5,897 nucleotides of DNA from Aquimarina sp. GTDB taxonomy: Bacteria > Bacteroidota > Bacteroidia > Flavobacteriales > Flavobacteriaceae. Positions within the stretch are counted from its first letter, which is position 1. The number at the start of each line of letters is the position of its first letter. Location: positions 4,157 through 10,053 of the forward strand of contig JAHDEF010000052.1 in the NCBI GenBank assembly GCA_020628975.1. Reading direction: 5' to 3'. Made by a program: the position numbers and the translations under genes. This document shows positions 1 to 5,897 of this stretch, piece by piece. The notes under the pieces were generated by a model. The model had not been told where the DNA came from. It saw nothing but the letters and a program-made list of their open reading frames with translations, and did no database searches.

Positions 1-510
1 CATTCCCAAGTTGATTTGATTTGGGAAAGGGAAATTGGAGGAGGAGAAGATGATGCTAGAATAGGATTTATGGCTGGCTTTTTCGCACAGTATTTCTTAT
101 CTGAAAAATTCTCAATTCAGCCAGAGCTTCAATATTCAGCTCAAGGAGAAAGATCGAAAGTAACTGGAGTAAATACGGGAATTCAAGGAGGTGATTCTGA
201 CGATCGCCTGAAAGTAAATATGTTACAATTACCCGTATTTTTAAATTTCCATTTAAGAAAATTGAATTTATCGGTTGGTCCGCAAGTGGGAATTAGAATT
301 TGGGAATGGGAACGTCAAGATAATTACGAGACTATTCAATTTTCTTTAACAGGTGGTGTAGGTTACGATATTACTGATAATTTAGGTATTAATTTAAGAG
401 CAGCCTATGGTTTGTCTGACGCAATTGATGCTCAGCGTACAGAAGGAAGCAACTTTACAGCTACAGCTGTTAATCATTACGTACAGTTATCATTAGCTTA
501 TAGAATGTAG
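1..510 (+). CDS. Outer-membrane beta-barrel protein (porin-family, OMP_b-brl_2 type), 3' part only
   Basis: The frame is open from base 1, so the gene starts upstream of the window and its signal peptide and first strands are missing; the in-frame TTG at 16 is not a convincing start. 169 residues are visible, ending in TAG. They show alternating polar/hydrophobic strands joined by charged loops, with stretches typical of small Bacteroidota beta-barrels: 'IQPELQYSAQG', 'LQLPVFLNF', 'LSVGPQVG' and 'GGVGYDITDNLGINLRAAYG'. The last strand ends 'YVQLSLAYRM'. Family knowledge places such proteins in the outer membrane as eight-stranded barrels, mostly of unknown substrate; a specific function cannot be assigned. 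The gene converges on the fatty-acid operon and is followed after 26 bp by a strong hairpin terminator. Family call is fairly sure, role unknown. Confidence 0.85.
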   Translation, partial: HSQVDLIWEREIGGGEDDARIGFMAGFFAQYFLSEKFSIQPELQYSAQGERSKVTGVNTGIQGGDSDDRLKVNMLQLPVFLNFHLRKLNLSVGPQVGIRIWEWERQDNYETIQFSLTGGVGYDITDNLGINLRAAYGLSDAIDAQRTEGSNFTATAVNHYVQLSLAYRM

Positions 511-536
511 TTAAGCAGGTATTAAAATTTAGCATA

Positions 537-571
537 AAAAAAGGCTATCGAAATTTTCGATAGCCTTTTTT
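537..571. terminator. Bidirectional rho-independent terminator
   Basis: A perfect stem of 14 bp pairs 537-550 with 558-571 around the 7-nt loop aaatttt. The GC-containing part is ggctatcg/cgatagcc; the outer part is an A-run on the left and a T-run on the right, so both strands carry a U-tract after the hairpin. It lies 26 bp past the beta-barrel stop and clearly serves that gene. It could also stop minus-strand transcripts leaving fadE, about 260 bp away, since no other hairpin is visible there. Confidence 0.9.
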
Positions 572-828
572 CTTTTTCCAGTTTTCCAATCGAAAGAATG
601 ATTTCCAATTCTAAGTAAAGGAAACTCCACTATAATTTTTCACAAATTCGTAAAGTGATACACGAAATAAATAGAATATCACGCAACTTTTTGGTTTAAT
701 TCTTTTTGTTAATGAACTTGTTTTAAGATTTCTTTTAGAGATAACAAAATCAACAGAAAGAGATTACTTGTCAAACAGCTAATGATGAAATTGTATACAA
801 TATCCACTAATTGTGAATATGCATATAT
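572..828. other. AT-rich convergent intergenic gap, no gene seen
   Basis: The space between the converging beta-barrel and fadE genes is 318 bp in all; this is the part beyond the terminator. I find no coding frame with recognisable protein, no RNA gene and no convincing promoter on either strand. Short palindromes (ttgtatacaa at 791-800, atatgcatat at 817-826, and a gtgata/tatcac pair at 655-660 and 677-682) are no more than expected in such AT-rich DNA. Confidence 0.5.
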
Positions 829-2628
829 TTAAAAACAATATTCGTTTTCAGCATCAATTTTATCTGCGATAATATTTCTCAGTCCAACAATGTTTGGCAT
901 TTGTTGGTATTTGGTAAATCTTTTTAATCCCATTAACATCATACGTTGCTCGTCACCTTCTGCAAAACTAGCAATACCTTCTTTGGCTTTTGTAGTAATA
1001 TGTTCTATAGCATTAAACATATATAATTCAGTCATAGCAATTTGAGCAGTTTGGCTTTCAGCACCAGAACGCGCAATATTTTTTTCCGTTCTTAAAATAG
1101 CTGATTCAGCCATGTAAATTTCGATCAAGATATCAGAAGCAGCCATTAATAACTGCTGGTGTTCTTCTAATTCAGTTCCATATTTTTGAGCTGCGCTACC
1201 AGCCACCATAAGGAATACTTTTTTCATACCTTTCAATAGCGCTTTTTCTTGAGATAGCGGAGCGGAATAATCAGGAGTGTCAAATGATGGAATTCCTGTT
1301 AGTTCATCGGCAACAGCCATAGCAGGTCCCATTAAATCTACATGTCCCTTAAATGCTTTCTTCATTAACATTCCTACAGAAAGCATACGGTTAATTTCGT
1401 TAGTCCCTTCATAAATTCGAGAAATACGCGCATCACGCCAAGCCGATTCCATAGGAGTATCAGCAGAAAATCCCATTCCTCCATAAATTTGAATACCCTC
1501 ATCAGCACAGTTTTGTACATCTTCGGACACGGCAACTTTTAAAATAGAACATTCAATTGCGAATTCTTCAACCCCTTTTAATTCAGCTTCCTGATGGGTG
1601 TTTCCTTCTGCTGTTCGAATTTCAATTCGGGTTTCAATATCTTTTGCAGCTCGGTAAGAAGCAGACTCGCCAACATAACAATTCATTGCCATGTCAGCTA
1701 GTTTCTGGCGTATAGCCCCGAATTTAATGATTGGTGTTTTAAATTGAACACGCTCAGCCGCATATTTAGTCGCACTTGTAATCACACGGCGCTGTGCATC
1801 TAAACAAGCAGCAGCTAATTTAATTCGACCCACATTCAATGCATTCATCGCTATTTTAAATCCATTTCCACGCTCAGAAAGCATATTTTCTACAGGGACT
1901 TTAGTATCACTAAAAAATACTTGACGTGTAGAGGAAGCGTGTATTCCTAATTTATGTTCTTCTTCACCTAGTGTAATTCCATTGCTTGGGTCGTTTTCTA
2001 CAATAAATCCAGTAATATTTTTATCATCTTCAATTCTTGCAAAAACAATAAATATATTACAGAATCCAGCATTGGAAATCCACATTTTCTGTCCAGAAAT
2101 ACTGTAATGCTTTCCATCATCACTCAAGACTGCTTTTGTTTTTCCGCTATTGGCATCTGACCCAGCACCTGGTTCGGTTAAGCAATAAGCACCAAACCAT
2201 TCTCCTGTAGCCAATTTAGGAACATACTTCTGCTTTTGGGCATCAGTACCATATAAGGTAATTGGCATAGTTCCGATTCCAGTATGTGCTCCGAATGCTG
2301 TTCCTAATGAACCTGTGGCACCAGAAATATAATCGCAGACTAGCATTGTAGAGACAAAGCCCATACCAAGTCCATCATATTTTTCAGGGACAGCGATTCC
2401 TAAGAAACCTAATTCACCTGCTTTACGCATTACCTCTTCGGTAAATTTGTAATCTTTCTTTTCAAAGCGTTCTTTGTGTGGCCATACTTCTCGGTCTACA
2501 AATTCTGTAACCGCTTCTTTCATCATTAACTGTTCCTCCGAAAAATCTTCAGGAGTAAATACGTTTTCAGCTAATGTTTCTTTTACTATAAATTGCCCTC
2601 CGCGGAGGATATCTTTTTCTTCAGACAT
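829..2628 (-). CDS. fadE: Acyl-CoA dehydrogenase, long (VLCAD/FadE-like) form
   Basis: This flavoprotein should carry out the first step of beta-oxidation, acyl-CoA to trans-2-enoyl-CoA, passing electrons to electron-transfer flavoprotein. At 599 residues it is longer than the roughly 380-residue short/medium-chain enzymes and matches the ~600-residue class that includes mammalian VLCAD and Bacillus FadE. The N-terminal helical and middle beta domains span about 30-245, with the first family signature at 149-161 ('CLTEPGAGSDANS'). The C-terminal helical domain carries the second signature at 380-399 ('QIYGGMGF...'), and the catalytic base is Glu407 in 'RIYEGTNEI'. Residues from about 430 to the end form the extra helical tail of the long class. 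ATG at 2628 is preceded by an A-rich leader made by a repeat arm and gives the expected N-terminus. It is the last gene of the operon. Chain-length preference cannot be read here. Confidence 0.93.
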   Translation of the reverse strand: MSEEKDILRGGQFIVKETLAENVFTPEDFSEEQLMMKEAVTEFVDREVWPHKERFEKKDYKFTEEVMRKAGELGFLGIAVPEKYDGLGMGFVSTMLVCDYISGATGSLGTAFGAHTGIGTMPITLYGTDAQKQKYVPKLATGEWFGAYCLTEPGAGSDANSGKTKAVLSDDGKHYSISGQKMWISNAGFCNIFIVFARIEDDKNITGFIVENDPSNGITLGEEEHKLGIHASSTRQVFFSDTKVPVENMLSERGNGFKIAMNALNVGRIKLAAACLDAQRRVITSATKYAAERVQFKTPIIKFGAIRQKLADMAMNCYVGESASYRAAKDIETRIEIRTAEGNTHQEAELKGVEEFAIECSILKVAVSEDVQNCADEGIQIYGGMGFSADTPMESAWRDARISRIYEGTNEINRMLSVGMLMKKAFKGHVDLMGPAMAVADELTGIPSFDTPDYSAPLSQEKALLKGMKKVFLMVAGSAAQKYGTELEEHQQLLMAASDILIEIYMAESAILRTEKNIARSGAESQTAQIAMTELYMFNAIEHITTKAKEGIASFAEGDEQRMMLMGLKRFTKYQQMPNIVGLRNIIADKIDAENEYCF

Positions 2629-2630
2629 AA

Positions 2631-2665
2631 TTCTAGATTTTAGTACTGAGATATGAGAATTGAGA
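2631..2665 (-). repeat. Heptamer repeat arm, downstream end of the cassette
   Basis: Read on the minus strand, 2665 down to 2631 divides into exactly five 7-mers: TCTCAAT, TCTCATA, TCTCAGT, ACTAAAA, TCTAGAA. They fit the pattern TCTNANN except for one first base. The arm starts directly after the stop of the four-helix-bundle frame and ends 2 bp before the fadE ATG, so it forms the fadE translation leader. It matches the arm at 4245-4279 at 32 of 35 positions, and its inner 12 bp (2654-2665) are a perfect inverted copy of 3023-3034. Confidence 0.8.
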
Positions 2666-3019
2666 TTATTTATTCAAATTCTTTTGAAAAGCATAATTCA
2701 TTTTTTGAATTTCAATAATCATATCAATCAATAAGTTTATTTTTTCTTTTTTGATTAGGTTTAATTCTACAGAAAGCTGTAATTGTGTTTGTAATTCATA
2801 AGAAGAACCATTAGCAATGCTTAAAAAATGAATGAACTCTTTCTTAGAATTTCTTCCAGCTCCTTCGGCAATATTTGAAGGAATTGAGACAGCTGAACGC
2901 TTTACTTGAGATATTAAATTGTATTTTTCTTCATTTGGAAGTTCAGCAATTACCAGATAAACTTATTTAGCTAATAACATTGCTTTCTTCCAAATTTTTA
3001 AATCTTCTAGTTTATGCAT
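2666..3019 (-). pseudogene. Four-helix-bundle protein (23S rRNA intervening-sequence/S23 family), interrupted by one stop codon
   Basis: From ATG at 3019 the frame runs 118 codons to TAA at 2666-2668, the usual length for this small family. It reads 'MHKLEDLKIWKKAM', then 'RSAVSIPSNIAEGAGRNSKK', 'FLSIANGSSYELQTQL' and 'EIQKMNYAF', the family's hallmark blocks in order. The only defect is a TAA at codon 19 (2963-2965), where relatives commonly have an acidic residue before 'VY'; a single G-to-T change in GAA would give it. No ATG follows the stop until codon 100, so restart is unlikely to rescue the protein. The family was first found encoded in insertions within 23S rRNA genes; its fold is a pentameric helical bundle shared with the Avd protein of diversity-generating retroelements, and its function is unresolved. 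The intact frame on both sides of the stop suggests recent inactivation or a sequencing error. Confidence 0.88.
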
Positions 3020-3022
3020 GAG

Positions 3023-3057
3023 TCTCAATTCTCAATTCTAACATCTCATCTCTAACT
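3023..3057 (-). repeat. Heptamer repeat arm, upstream end of the cassette
   Basis: On the plus strand this is five 7-mers in a row: tctcaat, tctcaat, tctaaca, tctcatc, tctaact, all fitting TCTNANN. It is therefore inverted relative to the arm at 2631-2665. The outermost unit, read on the minus strand as AGTTAGA, contains the last sense codon (AGT) and the TAG stop of fadA (3052-3054). The inner end lies 3 bp before the ATG of the four-helix-bundle frame. It matches the corresponding arm at 4303-4337 in register at 23 of 35 positions. Confidence 0.78.
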
Positions 3058-4242
3058 TAAAAACTCAAATATTCCACAAGCTCCTTGCCCGGTACCGACG
3101 CACATGGTAACAGCACCATACTTACCTTGCATGTTACGTTTACGCATTTCATCGAATAATTGAACGGATAGTTTTGCACCTGTACACCCTAATGGATGTC
3201 CTAGTGCTATAGCGCCTCCATTCGGATTAACGATATCAGGATTAAGACCCAATTCACGAATAACTGCTAAAGATTGAGAAGCAAAAGCTTCATTTAATTC
3301 GATAAGATCTAAATCATCTTGTTTTAAACCTGCTTGTTTTAATGCTTTCGGAACTGCTTTTACAGGACCAATTCCCATGATTCGAGGAGGAACTCCTGCA
3401 GCAGCATAGTTTACTAAACGTGCAATCGGTTCAAGATTTAATTCTTTTACCATTTCCTCACTCATAATTAGCACAAATGCAGCACCATCACTCGTTTGTG
3501 AAGAATTACCCGCAGTAACACTTCCTCCTTGAGCAAAAACAGCTCTCAGTTTAGCAAGTTTTTCAATGCTAGTATCTGCACGAGGGCCTTCGTCTTTGGT
3601 AACGGTGTACTTTTTAGTAGCCTTTTTACCGTTTTCATCGATGAATGTTTGCTCCACTTCAATAGGAACAATTTGATCTTGAAAACGATTTTCAGCTTGA
3701 GCTTTCAATGCCTTTTGGTGTGATTGGTACGCAAAAGCATCTTGATCTTCTCGAGAAACCTTAAATTCTTGCGCTACAGCCTCAGCTGTATTTCCCATTC
3801 CCCAATAATAATCTTCATGACCTGCTTTTGCTAGATCGTAATTTAATTCAGTTTTAAAACCAGTCATGGGTACGGCACTCATGCTTTCGGCACCTCCTGC
3901 TATGATGCAGTCAGCCATTCCTGCTTGAATTTTAGCCGAAGCCATTCCAATAGTTTCAATACCTGATGAGCAAAAACGATTCACAGTCACTCCAGGAACT
4001 TCAATACTATCTAACCCCATTAAAGAGATTAGGCGTGCCATGTTTAGTCCTTGAGCACCTTCGGGCATGGCATTCCCGACAATTACATCATCGATACGGT
4101 TTTTATCTAGTTGAGGAACTTCTTTCATCATATGCTGAATGATTTCCGCAGCTAGCTCATCCGATCTTTTAAATCGAAACACTCCGCGAGGTGCTTTCCC
4201 CACGGCTGTTCGGTATGCTTTTACTATATATGCTTGTTTCAT
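3052..4242 (-). CDS. fadA: Acetyl-CoA acyltransferase (3-ketoacyl-CoA thiolase)
   Basis: The enzyme catalyses the last step of beta-oxidation, cleaving 3-ketoacyl-CoA with CoA to acetyl-CoA and a chain two carbons shorter. The 396 residues are full thiolase length. The acyl-accepting nucleophile is Cys91 in 'NRFCSSGIETI'. Further catalytic blocks are 'NEAFA' at 317-321, His349 in 'GGAIALGHPLGCTGAK' and Cys381 in 'CVGTGQGACG', so all active-site residues are present. ATG at 4242 gives the normal 'MKQAYIVKAYRTAVGK' N-terminus; its leader is the A-rich end of a repeat arm rather than a Shine-Dalgarno site. Position between fadN and fadE supports a degradative rather than biosynthetic (acetoacetyl-CoA-forming) role, although that thiolase type cannot be fully excluded by sequence. 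Its TAG stop lies inside the adjacent repeat arm. Confidence 0.94.
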   Translation of the reverse strand: MKQAYIVKAYRTAVGKAPRGVFRFKRSDELAAEIIQHMMKEVPQLDKNRIDDVIVGNAMPEGAQGLNMARLISLMGLDSIEVPGVTVNRFCSSGIETIGMASAKIQAGMADCIIAGGAESMSAVPMTGFKTELNYDLAKAGHEDYYWGMGNTAEAVAQEFKVSREDQDAFAYQSHQKALKAQAENRFQDQIVPIEVEQTFIDENGKKATKKYTVTKDEGPRADTSIEKLAKLRAVFAQGGSVTAGNSSQTSDGAAFVLIMSEEMVKELNLEPIARLVNYAAAGVPPRIMGIGPVKAVPKALKQAGLKQDDLDLIELNEAFASQSLAVIRELGLNPDIVNPNGGAIALGHPLGCTGAKLSVQLFDEMRKRNMQGKYGAVTMCVGTGQGACGIFEFLS

Positions 4243-4244
4243 TA

Positions 4245-4279
4245 TTTTAGATTTTAGTATTGAGATATGAGAATTGAGT
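4245..4279 (-). repeat. Heptamer repeat arm next to the fadA start
   Basis: On the minus strand the arm reads ACTCAAT, TCTCATA, TCTCAAT, ACTAAAA, TCTAAAA, then two bases and the fadA ATG. It is the near copy (32 of 35) of the arm placed identically before fadE. The last two units give the A-rich stretch expected in a Bacteroidota translation-initiation region. Confidence 0.8.
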
Positions 4280-4302
4280 TTATAAATTTCTTGTAGAAAT
4301 TA

Positions 4303-4337
4303 CCTGATATCTCATATCTAGTATCTTACTTCTAATT
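4303..4337 (-). repeat. Heptamer repeat arm over the fadN stop
   Basis: On the plus strand this reads cctgata, tctcata, tctagta, tcttact, tctaatt; four units fit TCTNANN and the innermost is degenerate. The outer unit, AATTAGA on the minus strand, contains the final Asn codon and TAG stop of fadN, in the same register in which the 3023-3057 arm overlaps the fadA stop. Confidence 0.72.
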
Positions 4338-5897
4338 ACGCAACGGTTTCCCTTTCTTCAGCATATGCTCGATGCGTTCTAGTGTTTTACGCTCGGTACA
4401 TAAGCTTAAGAAAGCTTCGCGTTCTAGATCTAATAAATATTGTTCACTAACAAGAGTAGGTTCTGACAAGTCACCACCTGCCATTACGTAAGCCAATTTA
4501 TTAGCAATTTTTTGATCGTGTTCGCTGATGTAGTTACTGGCTTGCATGGAGTCGGTTCCTACCAAGAACATACCCAAAGCCTGCTTTCCAAGTACTTTAA
4601 CATCGTTGCGTTTTGCGGGTTGTGTGTAACCTTGTTCAGCCAATAATTTAGCATGCGCTTTTGCTACATGGATTTGACGGTTTTTGTTGACAACTACCAC
4701 ATCTTTATGTTTTTGGAAAATACCCGTATCAAAAGCTTCATATGCCGAAGTGGATACTTTAGCCATACCAATGGTCAAGAAATTTTCTTGTAGCACATTT
4801 AATTCTACATCTCCTTTTCGGAAACTATCACTAGCACGTAATGCCATTTCTTTAGAACCACCACCACCAGGGATAACACCAACACCGAATTCTACTAATC
4901 CGATATAAGTTTCTGCTGCTGCAACTACTTTATCGGCGTGTAATGAGAGTTCACATCCGCCACCAAATGTCATACCGTGTGGAGCGGCAATAGTTGGTAT
5001 CGAAGAATAACGTAAGCGCATCATCGTATCTTGAAAGTACTTGATCGCCATATTTAACTCATCATATTCCTGTTCCACTGCCATCATAAAAATCATAGCA
5101 AGGTTAGCACCAACAGAGAAATTTGCCGCTTGATTTCCTACGACAATACCTTGATATTCTGTTTCTGCTAAATCAATGGCTTTATTAATTCCTGTTAATA
5201 CGTCGCCACCAATAGTATTCATTTTAGATTGAAATTCTACATTTAAAATTCCATCTCCAATATCCTCTACAACAACTCCAGAATTTTTAAAAACTTCATT
5301 TGACTTGCGAATATTATCGAGAATAATAAAGGCATCTTGTCCAGGTTTTTTTACTTGAGATTTTGAAGGAATATCATATACGAATGTAGCACCTTCTTTA
5401 ATGTTATAGAAACTTTTACTACCAGAGGTAAGCATTTCAGTAACCCAATCGGCTACTTTTAAATTTGCATCTTCGATCAGTTTTAATCCTTTTTCAACAC
5501 CAATGGCATCCCAAATTTGATAAGGACCGTGCTCCCAACCAAAACCAGCTTTCATAGCATCATCAATTTTGTAGAGGGAGTCTGTAATTTCAGGAATACG
5601 AAATGAAACATAGGAAAACAAATCAGCAAAGCTCTTACGGTAGAATTCCCCCGCTTTGTCTTTTCCGCCAACTAAGATTTTAAAACGATCAACCACTTTA
5701 TCAATCGTTTTCGTGAGTTCTAAAGTGGCAAACTTAGCACGTTGACTAGGTCTGTAGGATAAAGAATTAAGATCTAACGATAGAATTTCTGTTTTCCCTT
5801 CAGCATTTTTGGTTTTCTTATAGAATCCTTGACCAGTTTTACTTCCCAGCCATTTATTTTCCATTAAAGTATTAACGAAATTGGGTAAAGCAAACAA
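4332..5897 (-). CDS. fadN: 3-hydroxyacyl-CoA dehydrogenase/enoyl-CoA hydratase, C-terminal part
   Basis: The gene runs off the window at 5897; the TTG there is not a start, and roughly 270-280 N-terminal residues with the NAD-binding fold should lie beyond. The visible 521 residues begin inside the dehydrogenase half ('NKWLGSKTGQGFYKK') and continue through a C-terminal dehydrogenase domain around 85-150 ('FSYVSFRIPEI', 'DDAMKAGFGWEHGP'). The crotonase-fold hydratase then occupies about 195-400. Its likely catalytic pair is Glu316 in 'GGGCELSLHAD' and Glu336 in 'GLVEFGVGVIPGGGG' (fragment numbering). The dehydrogenase-then-hydratase order is that of Bacillus FadN and opposite to E. coli FadB. 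The protein would hydrate trans-2-enoyl-CoA and oxidise 3-hydroxyacyl-CoA, feeding the thiolase encoded next. The tail ends 'MLKKGKPLRN', with TAG provided by the repeat arm. Confidence 0.92.
   Translation of the reverse strand: MFALPNFVNTLMENKWLGSKTGQGFYKKTKNAEGKTEILSLDLNSLSYRPSQRAKFATLELTKTIDKVVDRFKILVGGKDKAGEFYRKSFADLFSYVSFRIPEITDSLYKIDDAMKAGFGWEHGPYQIWDAIGVEKGLKLIEDANLKVADWVTEMLTSGSKSFYNIKEGATFVYDIPSKSQVKKPGQDAFIILDNIRKSNEVFKNSGVVVEDIGDGILNVEFQSKMNTIGGDVLTGINKAIDLAETEYQGIVVGNQAANFSVGANLAMIFMMAVEQEYDELNMAIKYFQDTMMRLRYSSIPTIAAPHGMTFGGGCELSLHADKVVAAAETYIGLVEFGVGVIPGGGGSKEMALRASDSFRKGDVELNVLQENFLTIGMAKVSTSAYEAFDTGIFQKHKDVVVVNKNRQIHVAKAHAKLLAEQGYTQPAKRNDVKVLGKQALGMFLVGTDSMQASNYISEHDQKIANKLAYVMAGGDLSEPTLVSEQYLLDLEREAFLSLCTERKTLERIEHMLKKGKPLRN

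Larger units (their letters stand above)
2631..3057 (-). mobile_element. Repeat-bounded cassette carrying a four-helix-bundle gene (putative)
   Basis: A 427-bp unit consists of a 35-bp heptamer arm (3023-3057), 3 bp, a complete 118-codon frame (2666-3019), and a second 35-bp heptamer arm in opposite orientation (2631-2665). It fills the fadA-fadE gap almost completely: the outer arm begins at the last sense codon of fadA and the other arm ends 2 bp before the fadE ATG. A gene-less unit with the same arms and same placement lies between fadN and fadA. That the unit moves or spreads is inference; no transposase, integrase or target-site duplication is seen. Confidence 0.5.
4245..4337 (-). repeat. 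Gene-less (solo) version of the heptamer element
   Basis: This 93-bp unit spans the whole fadN-fadA gap. Two opposed 35-bp heptamer arms (4303-4337 and 4245-4279) enclose 23 bp holding a small hairpin: aatttct at 4285-4291 pairs with agaaatt at 4295-4301 around a 3-base loop. A perfect 10-bp inverted pair, 4263-4272 with 4310-4319, links the arms, so the RNA could fold into one long, imperfect stem-loop. Its placement relative to the flanking stop and start codons is the same as that of the gene-carrying cassette. Whether it is a deletion product or an independent MITE-like insert is undecided. Confidence 0.65.

Noticed and set aside
16..18. TTG as start codon of the beta-barrel gene
   Set aside because: The frame is open to base 1 and a signal peptide and first strands are missing, so the true start lies upstream of the window.
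655..682. gtgata/tatcac inverted pair as a regulatory hairpin
   Set aside because: Only 6 bp with a 16-base loop in AT-rich DNA; likely chance.
791..826. Palindromes ttgtatacaa and atatgcatat as possible operator sites or a fadE terminator
   Set aside because: They are short, contain almost no G or C, lack a U-tract, and sit downstream of a converging gene where an operator would make little sense.
2474..2656. 60-codon plus-strand frame
   Set aside because: It lies opposite the start of fadE, has low-complexity Ser/Thr-rich translation without family features, and runs into the repeat arm.
2666..3019. Four-helix-bundle gene as the Avd component of a diversity-generating retroelement
   Set aside because: No reverse transcriptase, template repeat or variable repeat is visible in the window; only the fold family is shared.
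3529..3723. 64-codon plus-strand frame
   Set aside because: It lies wholly opposite the thiolase coding sequence, where all catalytic motifs are intact; no independent support.
2631..4337. Reading the repeated intergenic blocks as a CRISPR array
   Set aside because: The two copies are over 1 kb apart with a thiolase gene between, the units are 7 bp with no spacers, and there are no cas genes.
4684..4908. 74-codon plus-strand frame
   Set aside because: It lies wholly opposite the hydratase domain of fadN; Pro/Ser/Thr-rich translation is a by-product of the coding strand.

Overview
The window looks like chromosomal DNA from a member of the Bacteroidota, most likely class Flavobacteriia. The evidence is the AT-rich composition, A-rich leaders in place of strong Shine-Dalgarno sites, an outer-membrane beta-barrel protein of the type common in that phylum, and a four-helix-bundle (23S rRNA intervening-sequence type) reading frame inside an operon. 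Genus cannot be read from the sequence.

Layout: the 3' end of an outer-membrane beta-barrel gene (1-510, +) runs into a strong, U-tract-flanked hairpin that can terminate in both directions (537-571). An AT-rich gap without a recognisable gene follows (572-828). The rest, 829 to 5897, is one minus-strand fatty-acid beta-oxidation operon. In transcription order it holds a bifunctional 3-hydroxyacyl-CoA dehydrogenase/enoyl-CoA hydratase (fadN type, cut by the window end), a thiolase (fadA) and a long acyl-CoA dehydrogenase (fadE type). Together they cover all four steps of the cycle: FadE makes the enoyl-CoA, FadN hydrates and oxidises it, and FadA cleaves off acetyl-CoA. Order and protein sizes resemble the Bacillus subtilis fadN-fadA-fadE operon. 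The promoter lies outside the window.

The unusual part is in the two intergenic gaps of the operon. Each holds the same kind of element: two 35-bp arms, each made of five degenerate 7-bp units (TCTNANN in one arm, its reverse complement in the other). In both gaps the upstream arm starts on the last sense codon of the preceding gene and supplies its TAG stop, and the downstream arm ends exactly 2 bp before the next ATG. Between fadN and fadA the arms enclose only 23 bp. Between fadA and fadE they enclose a complete four-helix-bundle protein frame (2666-3019, -) that is intact except for one in-frame TAA at codon 19. This looks like a repeat-bounded, gene-carrying cassette and its gene-less relative, each inserted cleanly between operon genes. 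It is the best candidate in the window for something undescribed.
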